A stretch of DNA of 64,000 nt from Maritalea myrionectae DSM 19524. GTDB lineage: Bacteria; Pseudomonadota; Alphaproteobacteria; Rhizobiales; Devosiaceae. This document shows positions 10,603 to 20,117 of the stretch, one piece after another. Under the pieces are notes generated by a model. That model ran no database searches and was not told the DNA's origin. It was given only the letters and a program-made list of their open reading frames with translations. The DNA is taken from positions 1-64,000 of the forward strand of contig NZ_AUHV01000004.1 in assembly GCF_000423365.1 (NCBI RefSeq), given 5' to 3'. Position 1 is the first letter of the stretch. Every line of letters starts with the position of its first letter. The position numbers and the translations under genes are program-made.

Positions 10603-11940
10603 ATGGCTTCGGCAGCAGAACAACTTGCCCGAAATATGAATTTTTCGACCTTTGCCAAGGCAAAAGACCTTCAACAGCGCATCCTGTTTACCCTGGGTGC
10701 GCTTTTGGTCTATCGGTTTGGTACATTTATTCCAATTCCAGGCATTGATGGGGACGCTTTCGCGGCGACCTTTGATCGCGCACAAAACGGCATTTTCGGC
10801 ATGTTCAACATGTTTGCCGGGGGCGCGGTTGAGCGTATGGCGATTTTTGCGCTAAACCTTATTCCTTACATTACCGCCTCTATCGTTATTCAGGTGTTGA
10901 CCACCGCTTCGACCCGTCTTGAGCAGCTCAAGAAGGAAGGGGAGCAGGGGCGTCGTAAGATCAACCAATATACCCGCTATCTCGCGGTGGTGTTCTGCGC
11001 ATTGCAGGCCTACGGGATTGCTGTTGGCTTGGAAGCCAGTGAAGGGGTTGTAACCAATCCTGGCTGGTTCTTCCGTTTGTCTACCGTGATTACCCTTGTC
11101 GGGGGCACAATGTTCCTGATGTGGCTGGGTGAGCAGGTTACCGCACGTGGTGTAGGTAACGGCATCTCCTTGATCATTTTCGCAGGTATTGTGGCGACAT
11201 TGCCAACAGCCATTGCACAAACGCTCGAATTGAGCCGGACTGGTGCTTTGCCAACAGTTGGTGTGGTTGGTCTATTGGTACTCGCGATTGTGGTGATTGG
11301 CATCATTGTGTTCTTTGAAAGGGCACAGCGAAGGCTGTTGGTACAATATCCAAAGCGCCAGGTGGGCAATAAGATGTTCCAAGGGGACACATCTCACTTG
11401 CCGCTGAAGCTGAACACTGCTGGTGTTATTCCGGTGATCTTTGCGTCATCTTTGCTGTTGTTGCCTGCAACAATGGCCGGCTTTGCCGCTCAAGGTAACG
11501 CACCGACCTGGTTGACCACTGTGTCTGCTGTTTTGGGTCGTGGCCAGCCGCTTTATCTTGGCCTTTTTGCGTTCTTGATCTTTTTCTTTGCGTTCTATTA
11601 CACCTCGATCGTGTTTAACCCGACTGAGACAGCCGACAATTTGAAAAAATCAGGCGGCTTTATTCCAGGTATTCGTCCGGGTGAACGGACCGCGCAGCAC
11701 GTGGACTATGTGCTCACGCGGATCACGTTGGTGGGCGCAACCTATTTGACTGCGGTTGCTCTGATCCCAGAGGTTTTGGTGTCGCAGCTTGGCGTTTCTG
11801 CCTTCTTGGGGGGGACATCACTTCTCATTATGGTGACGGTGACGCTGGATACGATTTCACAAGTTCAAAGCCATCTGATTGCGCAGCAATATGAGGGCTT
11901 GGTGAAGAAATCTCGTTTGGGAGGACGTCGTAAAAAATGA
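10603..11940 (+). CDS. secY: Preprotein translocase channel subunit SecY
   Basis: Forms the membrane channel for Sec-dependent export and membrane insertion. The 445 residues hold about ten hydrophobic segments; the conserved first helix and plug region (YRFGTFIPIPGID) and the cytoplasmic loop PGIRPGERTAQHVD are present. It sits after rplO as in most spc operons. Its last bases overlap adk by ATGA, so the kinase is coupled to it. Confidence 0.99.
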   Translation: MASAAEQLARNMNFSTFAKAKDLQQRILFTLGALLVYRFGTFIPIPGIDGDAFAATFDRAQNGIFGMFNMFAGGAVERMAIFALNLIPYITASIVIQVLTTASTRLEQLKKEGEQGRRKINQYTRYLAVVFCALQAYGIAVGLEASEGVVTNPGWFFRLSTVITLVGGTMFLMWLGEQVTARGVGNGISLIIFAGIVATLPTAIAQTLELSRTGALPTVGVVGLLVLAIVVIGIIVFFERAQRRLLVQYPKRQVGNKMFQGDTSHLPLKLNTAGVIPVIFASSLLLLPATMAGFAAQGNAPTWLTTVSAVLGRGQPLYLGLFAFLIFFFAFYYTSIVFNPTETADNLKKSGGFIPGIRPGERTAQHVDYVLTRITLVGATYLTAVALIPEVLVSQLGVSAFLGGTSLLIMVTVTLDTISQVQSHLIAQQYEGLVKKSRLGGRRKK

Positions 11941-12509
11941 GGCTGATTTTGTTGGGCCCGCCAGGTGCGGGTAAGGGGACGCAAGCACAATTCTTGACTG
12001 AGAAGTTCGATATTCCGCAATTGTCTACTGGTGATATGTTGCGGGCAGCGATTGCTGCTGAGACCGAACTTGGGTTGAAGGTAAAAGACATGATCGCCCG
12101 TGGTGATCTTGTGCCTGATGAAATTGTGGTTGGCATTATTTCAGACCGTATTGATGAGTCTGATTGTGCAAATGGTTTCATTTTGGATGGCTTTCCACGC
12201 ACAACAGGTCAGGCGGAAGCGCTTGATGATCTGTTGGACGAGAAGGGCATTTCGCTCGACGCGGTCGTTGAGATCCGTGCTGACGCTGACATTTTGGTGG
12301 GCCGCATTTTGCAGCGTGCTAAAGAAAATGGTGGCGCCCGTGCAGACGACAATGAAGAAGTGTTGCGCAACCGTCTTGATGTCTATCAAGAAATGACAGC
12401 GCCATTGGTTGAATATTATTCTGCCAAGGGCTTGCTGAAAAGTGTTGACGGCATGGCTGGAATCGAAGAAGTCACAGCCTCAATAATGTCTGCGCTGAAC
12501 GCCGACTAA
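11937..12509 (+). CDS. adk: Adenylate kinase, short form
   Basis: Interconverts ATP + AMP and 2 ADP in the cytoplasm. The P-loop GPPGAGKGT is at residues 7-15 and FILDGFPRT lies in the AMP-binding half. At 190 residues it lacks the long zinc-type LID insertion (the LID is only KENGGARADDNEEV). The start overlaps secY by four bases. Confidence 0.98.
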   Translation: MRLILLGPPGAGKGTQAQFLTEKFDIPQLSTGDMLRAAIAAETELGLKVKDMIARGDLVPDEIVVGIISDRIDESDCANGFILDGFPRTTGQAEALDDLLDEKGISLDAVVEIRADADILVGRILQRAKENGGARADDNEEVLRNRLDVYQEMTAPLVEYYSAKGLLKSVDGMAGIEEVTASIMSALNAD

Positions 12510-12520
12510 AATTTGGAGCA

Positions 12521-12555
12521 TTTGGGCCGATAAGCGTGTTGACTTATGGCCCAAA
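12521..12555 (+). promoter_or_regulatory. Stem-loop in the adk-rpsM spacer
   Basis: TTTGGGCC and GGCCCAAA pair, continued by ATAAG / CTTAT past a single bulged G, giving a 13 bp stem with an 8 nt loop. No T-run follows on either strand. It starts 11 bases after the adk stop, in a 194-base spacer. It may protect or process the 3' end of the spc transcript; a promoter for the alpha group could lie downstream, but I could not pick convincing -35/-10 boxes. Confidence 0.4.
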
Positions 12556-12703
12556 ACTCGGTTATGAACCGCGCTTAGTCATACGCAATGCGATGGACTG
12601 GGTCGGTTTCTTGAAAAAAGCAGGGGATCGGTATCCGGTCGTTTGTTGTTGTTTGGGCGCAAATCGAAAAGTTTGATTTGCATTAACTAAGGAGATCAGG
12701 GAC

Positions 12704-13072
12704 GTGGCTCGTATTGCTGGCGTCAATATCCCAACGAATAAACGTGTAGCTATCGCGCTACAGTACATTCACGGGATTGGTGCAACAAAAGCGTCTGAAA
12801 TCTGTGGCAAAGTTGGTATCGCGGCCGAGCGTCGTGTTAACGAACTTTCTGATGCCGAAGTGATTCAGATTCGTGAAACAATTGACAGTGACTACATGGT
12901 AGAGGGTGACTTGCGTCGCTCTGTTGCGATGAACATCAAACGCTTGATGGATCTTGGTAACTACCGTGGGTTGCGTCATCGTCGTGGTCTACCTGTACGT
13001 GGTCAAAATACGCACAATAATGCGCGTACACGTAAGGGTCCTGCGAAGCCTATTGCAGGCAAGAAAAAGTAA
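12704..13072 (+). CDS. rpsM: 30S ribosomal protein S13
   Basis: Head protein bridging to the large subunit. The 122 residues begin [20 protein letters not shown], with [21 protein letters not shown] near the C-terminus. It uses a GTG start, supported by AAGGAG at 12689-12694 with nine-base spacing. Confidence 0.98.
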   Translation: MARIAGVNIPTNKRVAIALQYIHGIGATKASEICGKVGIAAERRVNELSDAEVIQIRETIDSDYMVEGDLRRSVAMNIKRLMDLGNYRGLRHRRGLPVRGQNTHNNARTRKGPAKPIAGKKK

Positions 13073-13078
13073 ATCTGA

Positions 13079-13106
13079 AAGGCGCTTCAATCTTGAGGTG
13101 CCTTTT
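13079..13106 (+). terminator. Weak terminator-like hairpin between rpsM and rpsK
   Basis: AAGGCGC pairs with GTGCCTT (one G-T wobble), followed by a four-T tract. It lies just past rpsM. The short T-run suggests partial termination or attenuation, not a full stop, since rpsK follows in the same direction. Confidence 0.4.
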
Positions 13107-13165
13107 GTTCGGTGGAGCCACCGCTTAATAGTGCAGTGGCGTTGAGATCGCTTTAAGGAAAAAGA

Positions 13166-13552
13166 ATGGCTAAAGAAGCTCGTGTTCGCCGTCGCGAACG
13201 AAAGAATATTACTTCCGGTGTTGCTCACGTAAATTCTACTTTTAACAACACCATGATTACCATCACAGATGTGCAAGGCAACGCGATTGCTTGGTCGTCT
13301 GCTGGTACCATGGGCTTTAAAGGCTCGCGGAAATCAACTCCATATGCTGCTCAGGTTGCTGGCGAAGACGCTGCAAAGAAAGCCCAAGAGCACGGCATGA
13401 AAACTTTGGAAGTTGAAGTTTGTGGCCCAGGTTCTGGTCGTGAATCAGCGCTGCGCGCGTTGCAAGCTGCTGGTTTTACAGTCACAAGCATTCGTGACGT
13501 AACCTCCATTCCGCACAACGGCTGTCGCCCACGCAAGCGTCGTCGCGTGTAG
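13166..13552 (+). CDS. rpsK: 30S ribosomal protein S11
   Basis: Platform protein near the E site. The 128 residues contain [35 protein letters not shown] and the C-terminal [14 protein letters not shown], all diagnostic. Confidence 0.99.
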   Translation: MAKEARVRRRERKNITSGVAHVNSTFNNTMITITDVQGNAIAWSSAGTMGFKGSRKSTPYAAQVAGEDAAKKAQEHGMKTLEVEVCGPGSGRESALRALQAAGFTVTSIRDVTSIPHNGCRPRKRRRV

Positions 13553-13664
13553 TTTATTGTTTTGCCCATTTTGGCCAATTAATCGATTGGGCAATTCAAT
13601 AGGTTCTTACATTTCAATGTGGCCATTGGCGGATGTGCTGCATATGGGAAAGGGTTAAACTATA

Positions 13665-14681
13665 ATGATCCAGAAAAACTGGCAAGAATTGATTAAGCCG
13701 ACAAAGCTGGACATTGTACCGGGAAATGATCCGGCGCGCGTTGCCACTATTGTCGCTGAGCCTTTGGAAAGAGGTTTCGGTTTGACATTGGGCAATGCTT
13801 TGCGTCGTGTTTTGCTGTCTTCGCTGCAAGGTGCTGCTGTAACAGCCATCCAAATTGATGGCGTGTTGCATGAGTTCTCATCTGTTGCAGGTGTGCGCGA
13901 AGACGTTACCGATATGGTGCTCAATGTCAAAGACATCGCAGTCCGTATGGAAGATGAGGGACCTAAGCGTCTCGCTTTGACCAAAAAGGGACCTGGTGCG
14001 GTGCTTGCTGGCGACATTGAAACAACTGGCGATATCGAGATTTTGAATCCAGAACTGGTTTTGTGTCACCTCGATGATGGTGCCGAAATCAACATGGAAT
14101 TCACTGTAGGCAATGGCAAAGGCTATGTACCTGCAGATCGCAATCGTCCTGAAGATGCACCGATTGGCCATGTAGCAGTGGATTCACTGTTCTCGCCAAT
14201 TAAGCGTGTGTCTTACAAAGTTGAAAATACCCGTGAAGGTCAGGTGCTTGACTATGACAAGCTGAACCTGACAGTGGAAACAAACGGTGCAATTACGCCT
14301 GAAGATGCTGTGGCTTTCGCTGCACGTATCTTGCAGGATCAATTGAACGTGTTCGTGAACTTTGAAGAGCCTGAAAAAGAGGTTGTTGAAGATGCCATTC
14401 CTGAATTGGCCTTTAACCCAGCCTTGCTCAAGAAAGTTGATGAGCTTGAATTGTCTGTTCGTTCAGCAAACTGCTTGAAGAACGACAATATCGTTTACAT
14501 TGGTGATTTGATCCAGAAGTCGGAAGCGGAAATGTTGCGCACGCCGAACTTTGGTCGTAAATCACTGAATGAAATTAAAGAAGTTCTGGCGCAAATGGGC
14601 TTGCATCTTGGTATGGATGTAGCCAACTGGCCGCCTGAAAACATTGAAGATCTCGCGAAGCGTTTTGAAGATCATTATTGA
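13665..14681 (+). CDS. rpoA: RNA polymerase alpha subunit
   Basis: Dimerises to nucleate polymerase assembly; its C-domain binds UP elements and activators. The N-domain shows [20 protein letters not shown] (residues 27-46). The alphaCTD carries [14 protein letters not shown] and [16 protein letters not shown], the helix-hairpin-helix region. At 338 residues it is standard. Note that rpsD does not precede it, as is usual in this class. Confidence 0.99.
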   Translation: MIQKNWQELIKPTKLDIVPGNDPARVATIVAEPLERGFGLTLGNALRRVLLSSLQGAAVTAIQIDGVLHEFSSVAGVREDVTDMVLNVKDIAVRMEDEGPKRLALTKKGPGAVLAGDIETTGDIEILNPELVLCHLDDGAEINMEFTVGNGKGYVPADRNRPEDAPIGHVAVDSLFSPIKRVSYKVENTREGQVLDYDKLNLTVETNGAITPEDAVAFAARILQDQLNVFVNFEEPEKEVVEDAIPELAFNPALLKKVDELELSVRSANCLKNDNIVYIGDLIQKSEAEMLRTPNFGRKSLNEIKEVLAQMGLHLGMDVANWPPENIEDLAKRFEDHY

Positions 14682-14719
14682 TCTTTAAGCGCCCCGCATT
14701 GAGTTGACAGGAGAATAGA

Positions 14720-15148
14720 ATGCGCCACCGTAAAGCTGGTCGCAAGTTGAACCGGACAGCAAGCCATCGTAAAGCGATGTTTGCTAACATGTCTGCTGCT
14801 TTGATCAAGCACGAGCAGATCGTTACAACTTTGCCCAAAGCCAAAGACCTTCGTCCAATCGTTGAAAAACTCATCACATTGGCGAAAAAAGGTGATCTGA
14901 ATTCACGTCGTATCGCAGCGTCTCGCATTGGTGATGAAGCCATGGCGAAGAAGTTGTTCGACGTATTGGGTCCTCGTTATCAAGATCGTCAGGGTGGTTA
15001 CACCCGCGTGTTGAAAGCCGGCTTCCGCCATGGCGACAACGCGCCAGTTGCTGTGATCGAGCTTGTTGATCGTGATCCGTCAGCACGTGGTGCCGATTCA
15101 GGCCCAACTGCTGATCGTGATGAAACTGAAAACGCCGACGCAGCGTAA
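14720..15148 (+). CDS. rplQ: 50S ribosomal protein L17
   Basis: Last gene of the ribosomal block. [20 protein letters not shown] is the diagnostic N-terminus. The 142 residues include an acidic tail (from about residue 117) beyond the core fold, which ends near [11 protein letters not shown] strong terminator follows. Confidence 0.98.
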   Translation: MRHRKAGRKLNRTASHRKAMFANMSAALIKHEQIVTTLPKAKDLRPIVEKLITLAKKGDLNSRRIAASRIGDEAMAKKLFDVLGPRYQDRQGGYTRVLKAGFRHGDNAPVAVIELVDRDPSARGADSGPTADRDETENADAA

Positions 15149-15175
15149 GCTTCAGCTTCATTTCGAAGAGATTTT

Positions 15176-15203
15176 AAAGCGCTCCCAATTTGGGGGCGCT
15201 TTT
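15176..15203 (+). terminator. Rho-independent terminator of the ribosomal operon
   Basis: An 11 bp stem (AAAGCGCTCCC with GGGGGCGCTTT, one wobble) around a five-base AATTT loop, followed by TTTTG. It lies 27 bases after the rplQ stop. Confidence 0.88.
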
Positions 15204-15294
15204 GTTTTGTCTGACGCAAATTTGATCTTATATCTGCCTTATTGCGTTTTATGATCAGGCGCGACTCGTCAACGACCCAGGGAGACCGATTGTT

Positions 15295-16713
15295 ATGCGA
15301 TCAAAACTGCATATAAGAGCCATTGCGACGATGTTTGCATTTATTGGGGTCTTGGCCCCAGCGTTGGCCCAGAATGCGCGTGAGGTGCCTTTGGATCGTG
15401 CTCAGGTGCAGCTTAGCTTTGCGCCTGTGGTGCAAAAGGCGTCGACTTCAGTCGTGAACGTCTATGCAACCAAAATGACGGTGCAGCGTGACTCCATGTT
15501 CGACGATCCGTTCTTTCGGCGCTTTTTTGGTGAAGACAGTCCATTCTTCGAACGGCGTCCGCGCAAGAGCCAATCTCTTGGCTCTGGGGTGGTAGTTCAG
15601 TCTGACGGCATGATTTTGACCAACTTCCACGTGGTGGATGGGGCGGATGACATCCGCGTTGGTTTTGCTGATGGGCGCGAATATCACACCGAACTGATGT
15701 TGGCGGACAAAAAGACAGATTTGGCTGTGCTGCGCATTAAGGACGCAAACGGTGAGAAATTTCCCGCACTGGAGTTTGCAGATTCTGACGAACTACTTGT
15801 CGGTGACCTCGTATTGGCGATCGGCAACCCCTTTGGTGTCGGGCAAACCGTGACCAGCGGGATTGTATCTGCTTTAGCACGTACCGGTGTGGGCGTGAGC
15901 GACTACCAATTCTTCATTCAAACCGATGCGGCTATCAACCCGGGCAATTCCGGCGGCGCGTTGGTGGATATGAATGGCCGTTTGGTTGGCATCAACACCG
16001 CGATATTCTCGCGCTCTGGTGGGTCAAATGGTATTGGCTTCGCCATTCCCGCCAGTATGGCACAGTTTATTTTGACGGCCGCGCAAAATGGCGGCGAGTT
16101 AGTGCGGCCTTGGTTGGGCGCACGGCTGCAAGAAGTCACGGGCGATATTGCCCGATCTATTGGCCTGCCACGCAAGCGCGGGGCTTTGGTCAGTGAGATT
16201 TATCCGAATGGCCCGGCTGACGATGCCGGTTTGAAATCCGGTGATGTGATTTTGATGCTGGATGATCGGATGGTCGAAGACCCTGAAGCCTTCGATTTCC
16301 GCCTGTCGACGAAACCTGTCGGCGGCGAAGCAAACCTTTTGGTGCTGCGCAATGGGCGCGATATCGAATTGCGTTTGGCCCTTAAGCCTGTCGATAAAGA
16401 TGCCGAAATCCGGCAAATCACCGTGAAAGGCAATTCGCGTTTCACCGGGGCAACAATGGTGCAGTTGAACGGATATTATCGCGATGAGCTCGACCTAGCG
16501 TCTTCGATTGAAGGCGTGTTGGTGCTGCAAGTGCAGCGTGGCTCTCCGGCGCAACGCATGGGGCTGCGCCCTGGCGATGTGATCCGCGCCCTTAATGGTG
16601 AGCAAAATCTCACCCTTGATCGCTTCCAAGAGCTTGTGGGCGAGGGCGCTCGCGGCTGGCGTTTGACCATTCAGCGTGGTAATCGAGTGATAAACTCGTT
16701 TATCAGTGGATAG
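15295..16713 (+). CDS. Periplasmic Deg/HtrA-type serine protease
   Basis: Envelope protein quality-control protease. A signal peptide with likely cleavage after residue 25 (APALA|Q) is followed by a trypsin-like domain with triad His112 (TNFHVVDG), Asp142 (KTDLAVL) and Ser219 (NPGNSGGAL). Two PDZ domains follow at about 270-360 and 395-470. The 472 residues fit DegP/DegQ, though the 'LA' loop is only of moderate length (FDDPFFRRFFGE onward). It is the first gene after the ribosomal terminator and stands four bases from rarA, so they are probably cotranscribed. I cannot say which Deg paralogue this is. Confidence 0.93.
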   Translation: MRSKLHIRAIATMFAFIGVLAPALAQNAREVPLDRAQVQLSFAPVVQKASTSVVNVYATKMTVQRDSMFDDPFFRRFFGEDSPFFERRPRKSQSLGSGVVVQSDGMILTNFHVVDGADDIRVGFADGREYHTELMLADKKTDLAVLRIKDANGEKFPALEFADSDELLVGDLVLAIGNPFGVGQTVTSGIVSALARTGVGVSDYQFFIQTDAAINPGNSGGALVDMNGRLVGINTAIFSRSGGSNGIGFAIPASMAQFILTAAQNGGELVRPWLGARLQEVTGDIARSIGLPRKRGALVSEIYPNGPADDAGLKSGDVILMLDDRMVEDPEAFDFRLSTKPVGGEANLLVLRNGRDIELRLALKPVDKDAEIRQITVKGNSRFTGATMVQLNGYYRDELDLASSIEGVLVLQVQRGSPAQRMGLRPGDVIRALNGEQNLTLDRFQELVGEGARGWRLTIQRGNRVINSFISG

Positions 16714-16716
16714 TCT

Positions 16717-18045
16717 ATGCCCGATTTATTTGGCGATGATGCTGGATCATCGCCCAATGAGCAATTTGAAGATCGGCCGTTAGCAGATCGGTTGCGCCCC
16801 AAAACCTTGGATGAGGTGGTGGGGCAAGACCATTTGTTGGGCGAAGACGGCGTGCTGACGCGGATGATCAAGGCGGGGCGCCTTGGCTCACTCGTGTTTT
16901 GGGGCCCGCCAGGGTCTGGCAAAACCACGGTCGCACGTTTGCTCGCCGATCAGGTGGATTACCATTTCCACCAAATTTCAGCCATTTTTTCCGGTGTAGC
17001 CGACCTCAAGAAGACGTTTGAAATGGCACGCCAGATGCGGGGCAATGGCAAAAAGACCTTATTGTTCGTGGATGAGATTCATCGCTTCAATCGCGCGCAG
17101 CAAGATAGTTTTTTGCCCGTTATGGAAGATGGCACCATCGTTTTGGTGGGCGCGACTACGGAAAATCCATCATTTGAGTTGAACGCGGCGCTGCTGTCGC
17201 GGGCGCAGGTTCTAAGCTTTCGCTCTCATGATCGCGATGCGGCGGAGCAAATGATTTCGCGGGCTGAAAAGCTGGAAGAGCGTGACGCGCCGCTGGACCA
17301 AAATGCGCGGCGGGCGCTGTTTGAAATGGCCGATGGCGATGGTCGTGCCTTGTTGGGTCTGCTGGAAGAGGTTTATGCCGCCACGGGCGAAGGCGAGGTG
17401 TTGGACCAGCAAGCGCTTGAAGCCTTGGTGCAACGGCGGGCACCGGTTTATGACAAAGGGCAGGACGGTCACTACAATCTGATCTCGGCCTTGCACAAAA
17501 CTATTCGTGGGTCTGATCCGGATGCGGCGCTTTATTATTTGACGCGGATGTTGGTGGCGGGCGAAGATCCGATGTTTTTGGCACGGCGGTTGATCCGCAT
17601 GGCGGTTGAAGATATTGGTTTGGCCGATCCACAGGCGCTTGAGCAATGTGTGGCGGCGCGGGATGCATTTCATATGCTGGGGCCACCTGAAGGAGAGTTG
17701 GCGTTGGCGCAGGCGACGGTTTATTTGGCATTGGCGCCGAAGTCGAATGCGGTTTATAACGCGTTCAACAAAGCCATGCGGGTAGCGAAAACCACCGGAT
17801 CACCAACGCCGCCGAAGGTGATTTTGAACGCGCCGACAAAATTGATGGAAAATGAAGGCTATGGCGACGGGTATATTTATGACCATGACGCGCCAGACGC
17901 CTTTTCGGGGCAGGAATATTTTCCCGAAAAACTGGGCCGGCAAAGTTTTTACGAACCGGTTGAGCGTGGGTTTGAACGCGATTTGCAAAAGCGGGTAGAT
18001 TATTTCAAACGCTTGCGTTTGCGGCGGCAAACGGGCAAAAGCTAA
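16717..18045 (+). CDS. rarA: Replication-associated recombination AAA+ ATPase RarA (MgsA)
   Basis: Clamp-loader-like AAA+ protein acting at stalled replication forks. Walker A GPPGSGKT is at residues 63-70, Walker B LLFVDE at 115-120, and the sensor-1 region VGATTENPSFELN follows. The C-terminal half carries the MgsA tetramerisation region (LARRLIRMAVEDIGLADPQA). Length is 442 residues, the family norm. Confidence 0.96.
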   Translation: MPDLFGDDAGSSPNEQFEDRPLADRLRPKTLDEVVGQDHLLGEDGVLTRMIKAGRLGSLVFWGPPGSGKTTVARLLADQVDYHFHQISAIFSGVADLKKTFEMARQMRGNGKKTLLFVDEIHRFNRAQQDSFLPVMEDGTIVLVGATTENPSFELNAALLSRAQVLSFRSHDRDAAEQMISRAEKLEERDAPLDQNARRALFEMADGDGRALLGLLEEVYAATGEGEVLDQQALEALVQRRAPVYDKGQDGHYNLISALHKTIRGSDPDAALYYLTRMLVAGEDPMFLARRLIRMAVEDIGLADPQALEQCVAARDAFHMLGPPEGELALAQATVYLALAPKSNAVYNAFNKAMRVAKTTGSPTPPKVILNAPTKLMENEGYGDGYIYDHDAPDAFSGQEYFPEKLGRQSFYEPVERGFERDLQKRVDYFKRLRLRRQTGKS

Positions 18046-18080
18046 GCAACTGAGAATTTCGAAGTGAGAAAGGGCAGTTC

Positions 18081-18461
18081 ATGTCCTATTTGTTGGTCGG
18101 ACTAGGTGGCGCGTTTGGGGCCATGGGCCGATTTGGCGTTGGCCAATTGATCATGCGTTGGGGGCTGACGGGATGGCCTTATGCAACCCTTGCGGTCAAT
18201 ATTGTCGGCTCGTTCCTTATGGGGCTTGTTATTGCGCTTTTGGCGCGGACAACCCCGGAATGGTCGCATTCAGCGCGGTTGCTGCTGGCTACCGGATTTT
18301 GTGGTGGCTTCACCACCTTTTCGGCGTTCTCTTTAGATTTTATCGCCCTATATGAGCGCGGCCAAATGCTGTCGGCGCTTATGTATCTGGGGCTTTCTGT
18401 AATTTTGTCCATTGCTGCTTTGTTTGCAGCGATGGCGTTGGTGCGCGGGAGTGCAATTTAA
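18081..18461 (+). CDS. crcB: Fluoride exporter CrcB (Fluc)
   Basis: Small membrane channel that expels fluoride. The 126 residues contain four hydrophobic segments and the family pattern GGAFGAMGRFG (residues 8-18), NIVGSFLMG and GFCGGFTTFSAFS. The 35-base gap from rarA is too short for a fluoride riboswitch. The next gene starts one base after its stop. Confidence 0.96.
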   Translation: MSYLLVGLGGAFGAMGRFGVGQLIMRWGLTGWPYATLAVNIVGSFLMGLVIALLARTTPEWSHSARLLLATGFCGGFTTFSAFSLDFIALYERGQMLSALMYLGLSVILSIAALFAAMALVRGSAI

Positions 18462-18462
18462 A

Positions 18463-19455
18463 ATGAGTGGTGTTCAACATCGAAAAGTGACGGAAGAAGA
18501 AGACGGCATGCGGCTGGACCGCTGGTTTTCGATCCATTTTCCGGATTTGCCGTTTTCACGTCTGAACCGCATTATCCGCAAAGGTGAAGTGCGCGTTGAA
18601 AAAGGCCGGGTGAAAGCCAATCAGCGGCTTGAAACTGGGCAAACCGTTCGCGTGCCGCCGATCAGCGATGCGGGTGTGAAACCACGCAAGCCAAAGCCCG
18701 TCGACGAAAAAGACGTGAACTTCATTCGCGATATCACGCTTTATGAAGATGACGACATTTTGGTGCTGAATAAGCCACACGGCTTGGCCGTGCAGGGCGG
18801 GACGGGCACCAAACGGCACTTGGACAAGATGCTGGAGAGCATCCCCAACAAAAAGGGTGAGAAGCCGCGCCTGGTGCATCGGTTGGACCGTGACACGTCG
18901 GGCTGCTTGCTGATTGCGAAGTCCCGTTCTGCGGCCTCGCATTTCGGCAAAATCTTCCGGTCGCGTTCGGCCCGCAAGATCTATTGGGCGATCACCGCCC
19001 ATGTGCCGCACCCGAAGCAGGGCAAGATCTCTTGCTTTCTTGCACGTCGCGCCACAGATGACGGCGAACAGATCCAGGTGGTGGATCAGGGCGAAGATGG
19101 TGCGCAGCATTCTGTAACCCATTATTCGGTGACTGATGATGCGGCGGGCCAAGTGGCTTGGGTGACGCTGAAACCTGTGACCGGCCGGACGCACCAATTG
19201 CGGGTGCACATGTCTCAGCTTCGCACGCCGATCTTGCACGACCCGCGCTATTTCTCCTTGGAGAACTGGGAAGCGCCTGAGGAAACGGGCAAGGGCCTGC
19301 ATTTGCATGCGCGTCGCCTGGCCATTCCGTTGGCCAATGGTCAGCGTTTGGACATTACGGCACCATTGCCGCCGCACATGCAGCAAACCTTTGATTTGTT
19401 CGGCTTTAATGCGTCGCAATATGACCCACAAGATGATGAATTGGATGAAGATTGA
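18463..19455 (+). CDS. rluC: RluC-type 23S rRNA pseudouridine synthase
   Basis: Converts specific uridines of 23S rRNA to pseudouridine. An N-terminal S4 RNA-binding domain (about 17-65) precedes the catalytic domain; HRLDRDTSG at 139-147 holds the nucleophile Asp142, and TGRTHQLRVHM is the second family motif. I start at the ATG at 18463 (330 aa), just after crcB; the reading frame is open further upstream, but inside crcB. The RluC rather than RluD assignment is by resemblance. Its stop shares a base with the next ATG. Confidence 0.9.
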   Translation: MSGVQHRKVTEEEDGMRLDRWFSIHFPDLPFSRLNRIIRKGEVRVEKGRVKANQRLETGQTVRVPPISDAGVKPRKPKPVDEKDVNFIRDITLYEDDDILVLNKPHGLAVQGGTGTKRHLDKMLESIPNKKGEKPRLVHRLDRDTSGCLLIAKSRSAASHFGKIFRSRSARKIYWAITAHVPHPKQGKISCFLARRATDDGEQIQVVDQGEDGAQHSVTHYSVTDDAAGQVAWVTLKPVTGRTHQLRVHMSQLRTPILHDPRYFSLENWEAPEETGKGLHLHARRLAIPLANGQRLDITAPLPPHMQQTFDLFGFNASQYDPQDDELDED

Positions 19456-20117
19456 TGCGTCTTGTCGTTTTTGATGTCGATGGCACGATTGTCGATAGCG
19501 CCCATATCATTATTGATGCGGCGCACTATGCGTTCGAAAAAGAAAAACTTTCTATCCCGACCCCACATGCCGTGCGCTCTGGCATCGGGCTGAAGCTTGA
19601 AACGGCGATCGGGCATTTGCTTGAGGAACATGATGATGTGCTGGTGGATCGCCTTGCGGGCCACTATCGCGATTATTTCTTCGGTAAGGTGACGGATGAG
19701 CCGCATATTGAGCATATTTACGATGGAGCCTATGACGCGATCCATCGGCTTGGCGCGCATGAGAAAACCCTTTTGGGCATTGCCACTGGCAAGCATTTGC
19801 GCGGCATCCACCGTTTGTTTGATAATCATGATTTTGGCCATCATTTTGTGACCCTTCAGGCCGCAGATAATAACCCTTCCAAACCGCATCCGGGCATGTT
19901 GCACAATGCAATCAATGAAACTGGGGTTGAGGTTGCGCGCACCGTGATGGTGGGCGATACGTCATATGATATGCAAATGGCCAAAGCTGCCAATGTTAAG
20001 GCCATTGGCGTGGCGTGGGGCTATCACGATAAGGCAGATTTGCTAGAGCATGGTGCGGATGTCGTGATCGACAAATATGAACATATTGATGAAGCAATTG
20101 ACGGACTTATTGGCTGA
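19455..20117 (+). CDS. HAD-superfamily phosphatase (Gph-like)
   Basis: Haloacid dehalogenase-type hydrolase of 220 residues. Motif I is VFDVDGTIVDS with nucleophile Asp7, motif II is in GIATGK, motif III is the SKPHPG lysine, and motif IV is MVGDTSYDM. A helical cap lies between motifs I and II, as in phosphoglycolate phosphatases. The start at 19455 is an ATG overlapping the rluC stop; a TTG one codon earlier is less likely. The substrate is not determinable from sequence. Confidence 0.9.
   Translation: MRLVVFDVDGTIVDSAHIIIDAAHYAFEKEKLSIPTPHAVRSGIGLKLETAIGHLLEEHDDVLVDRLAGHYRDYFFGKVTDEPHIEHIYDGAYDAIHRLGAHEKTLLGIATGKHLRGIHRLFDNHDFGHHFVTLQAADNNPSKPHPGMLHNAINETGVEVARTVMVGDTSYDMQMAKAANVKAIGVAWGYHDKADLLEHGADVVIDKYEHIDEAIDGLIG

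Noticed and set aside
18046-18080. Fluoride riboswitch upstream of crcB
   Set aside because: The spacer is only 35 bases, too short for the aptamer.
18556-19431. Minus-strand open frame (291 codons) over rluC
   Set aside because: It is the shadow of the pseudouridine synthase gene; composition is odd (His/Arg-rich) and no family is recognised.
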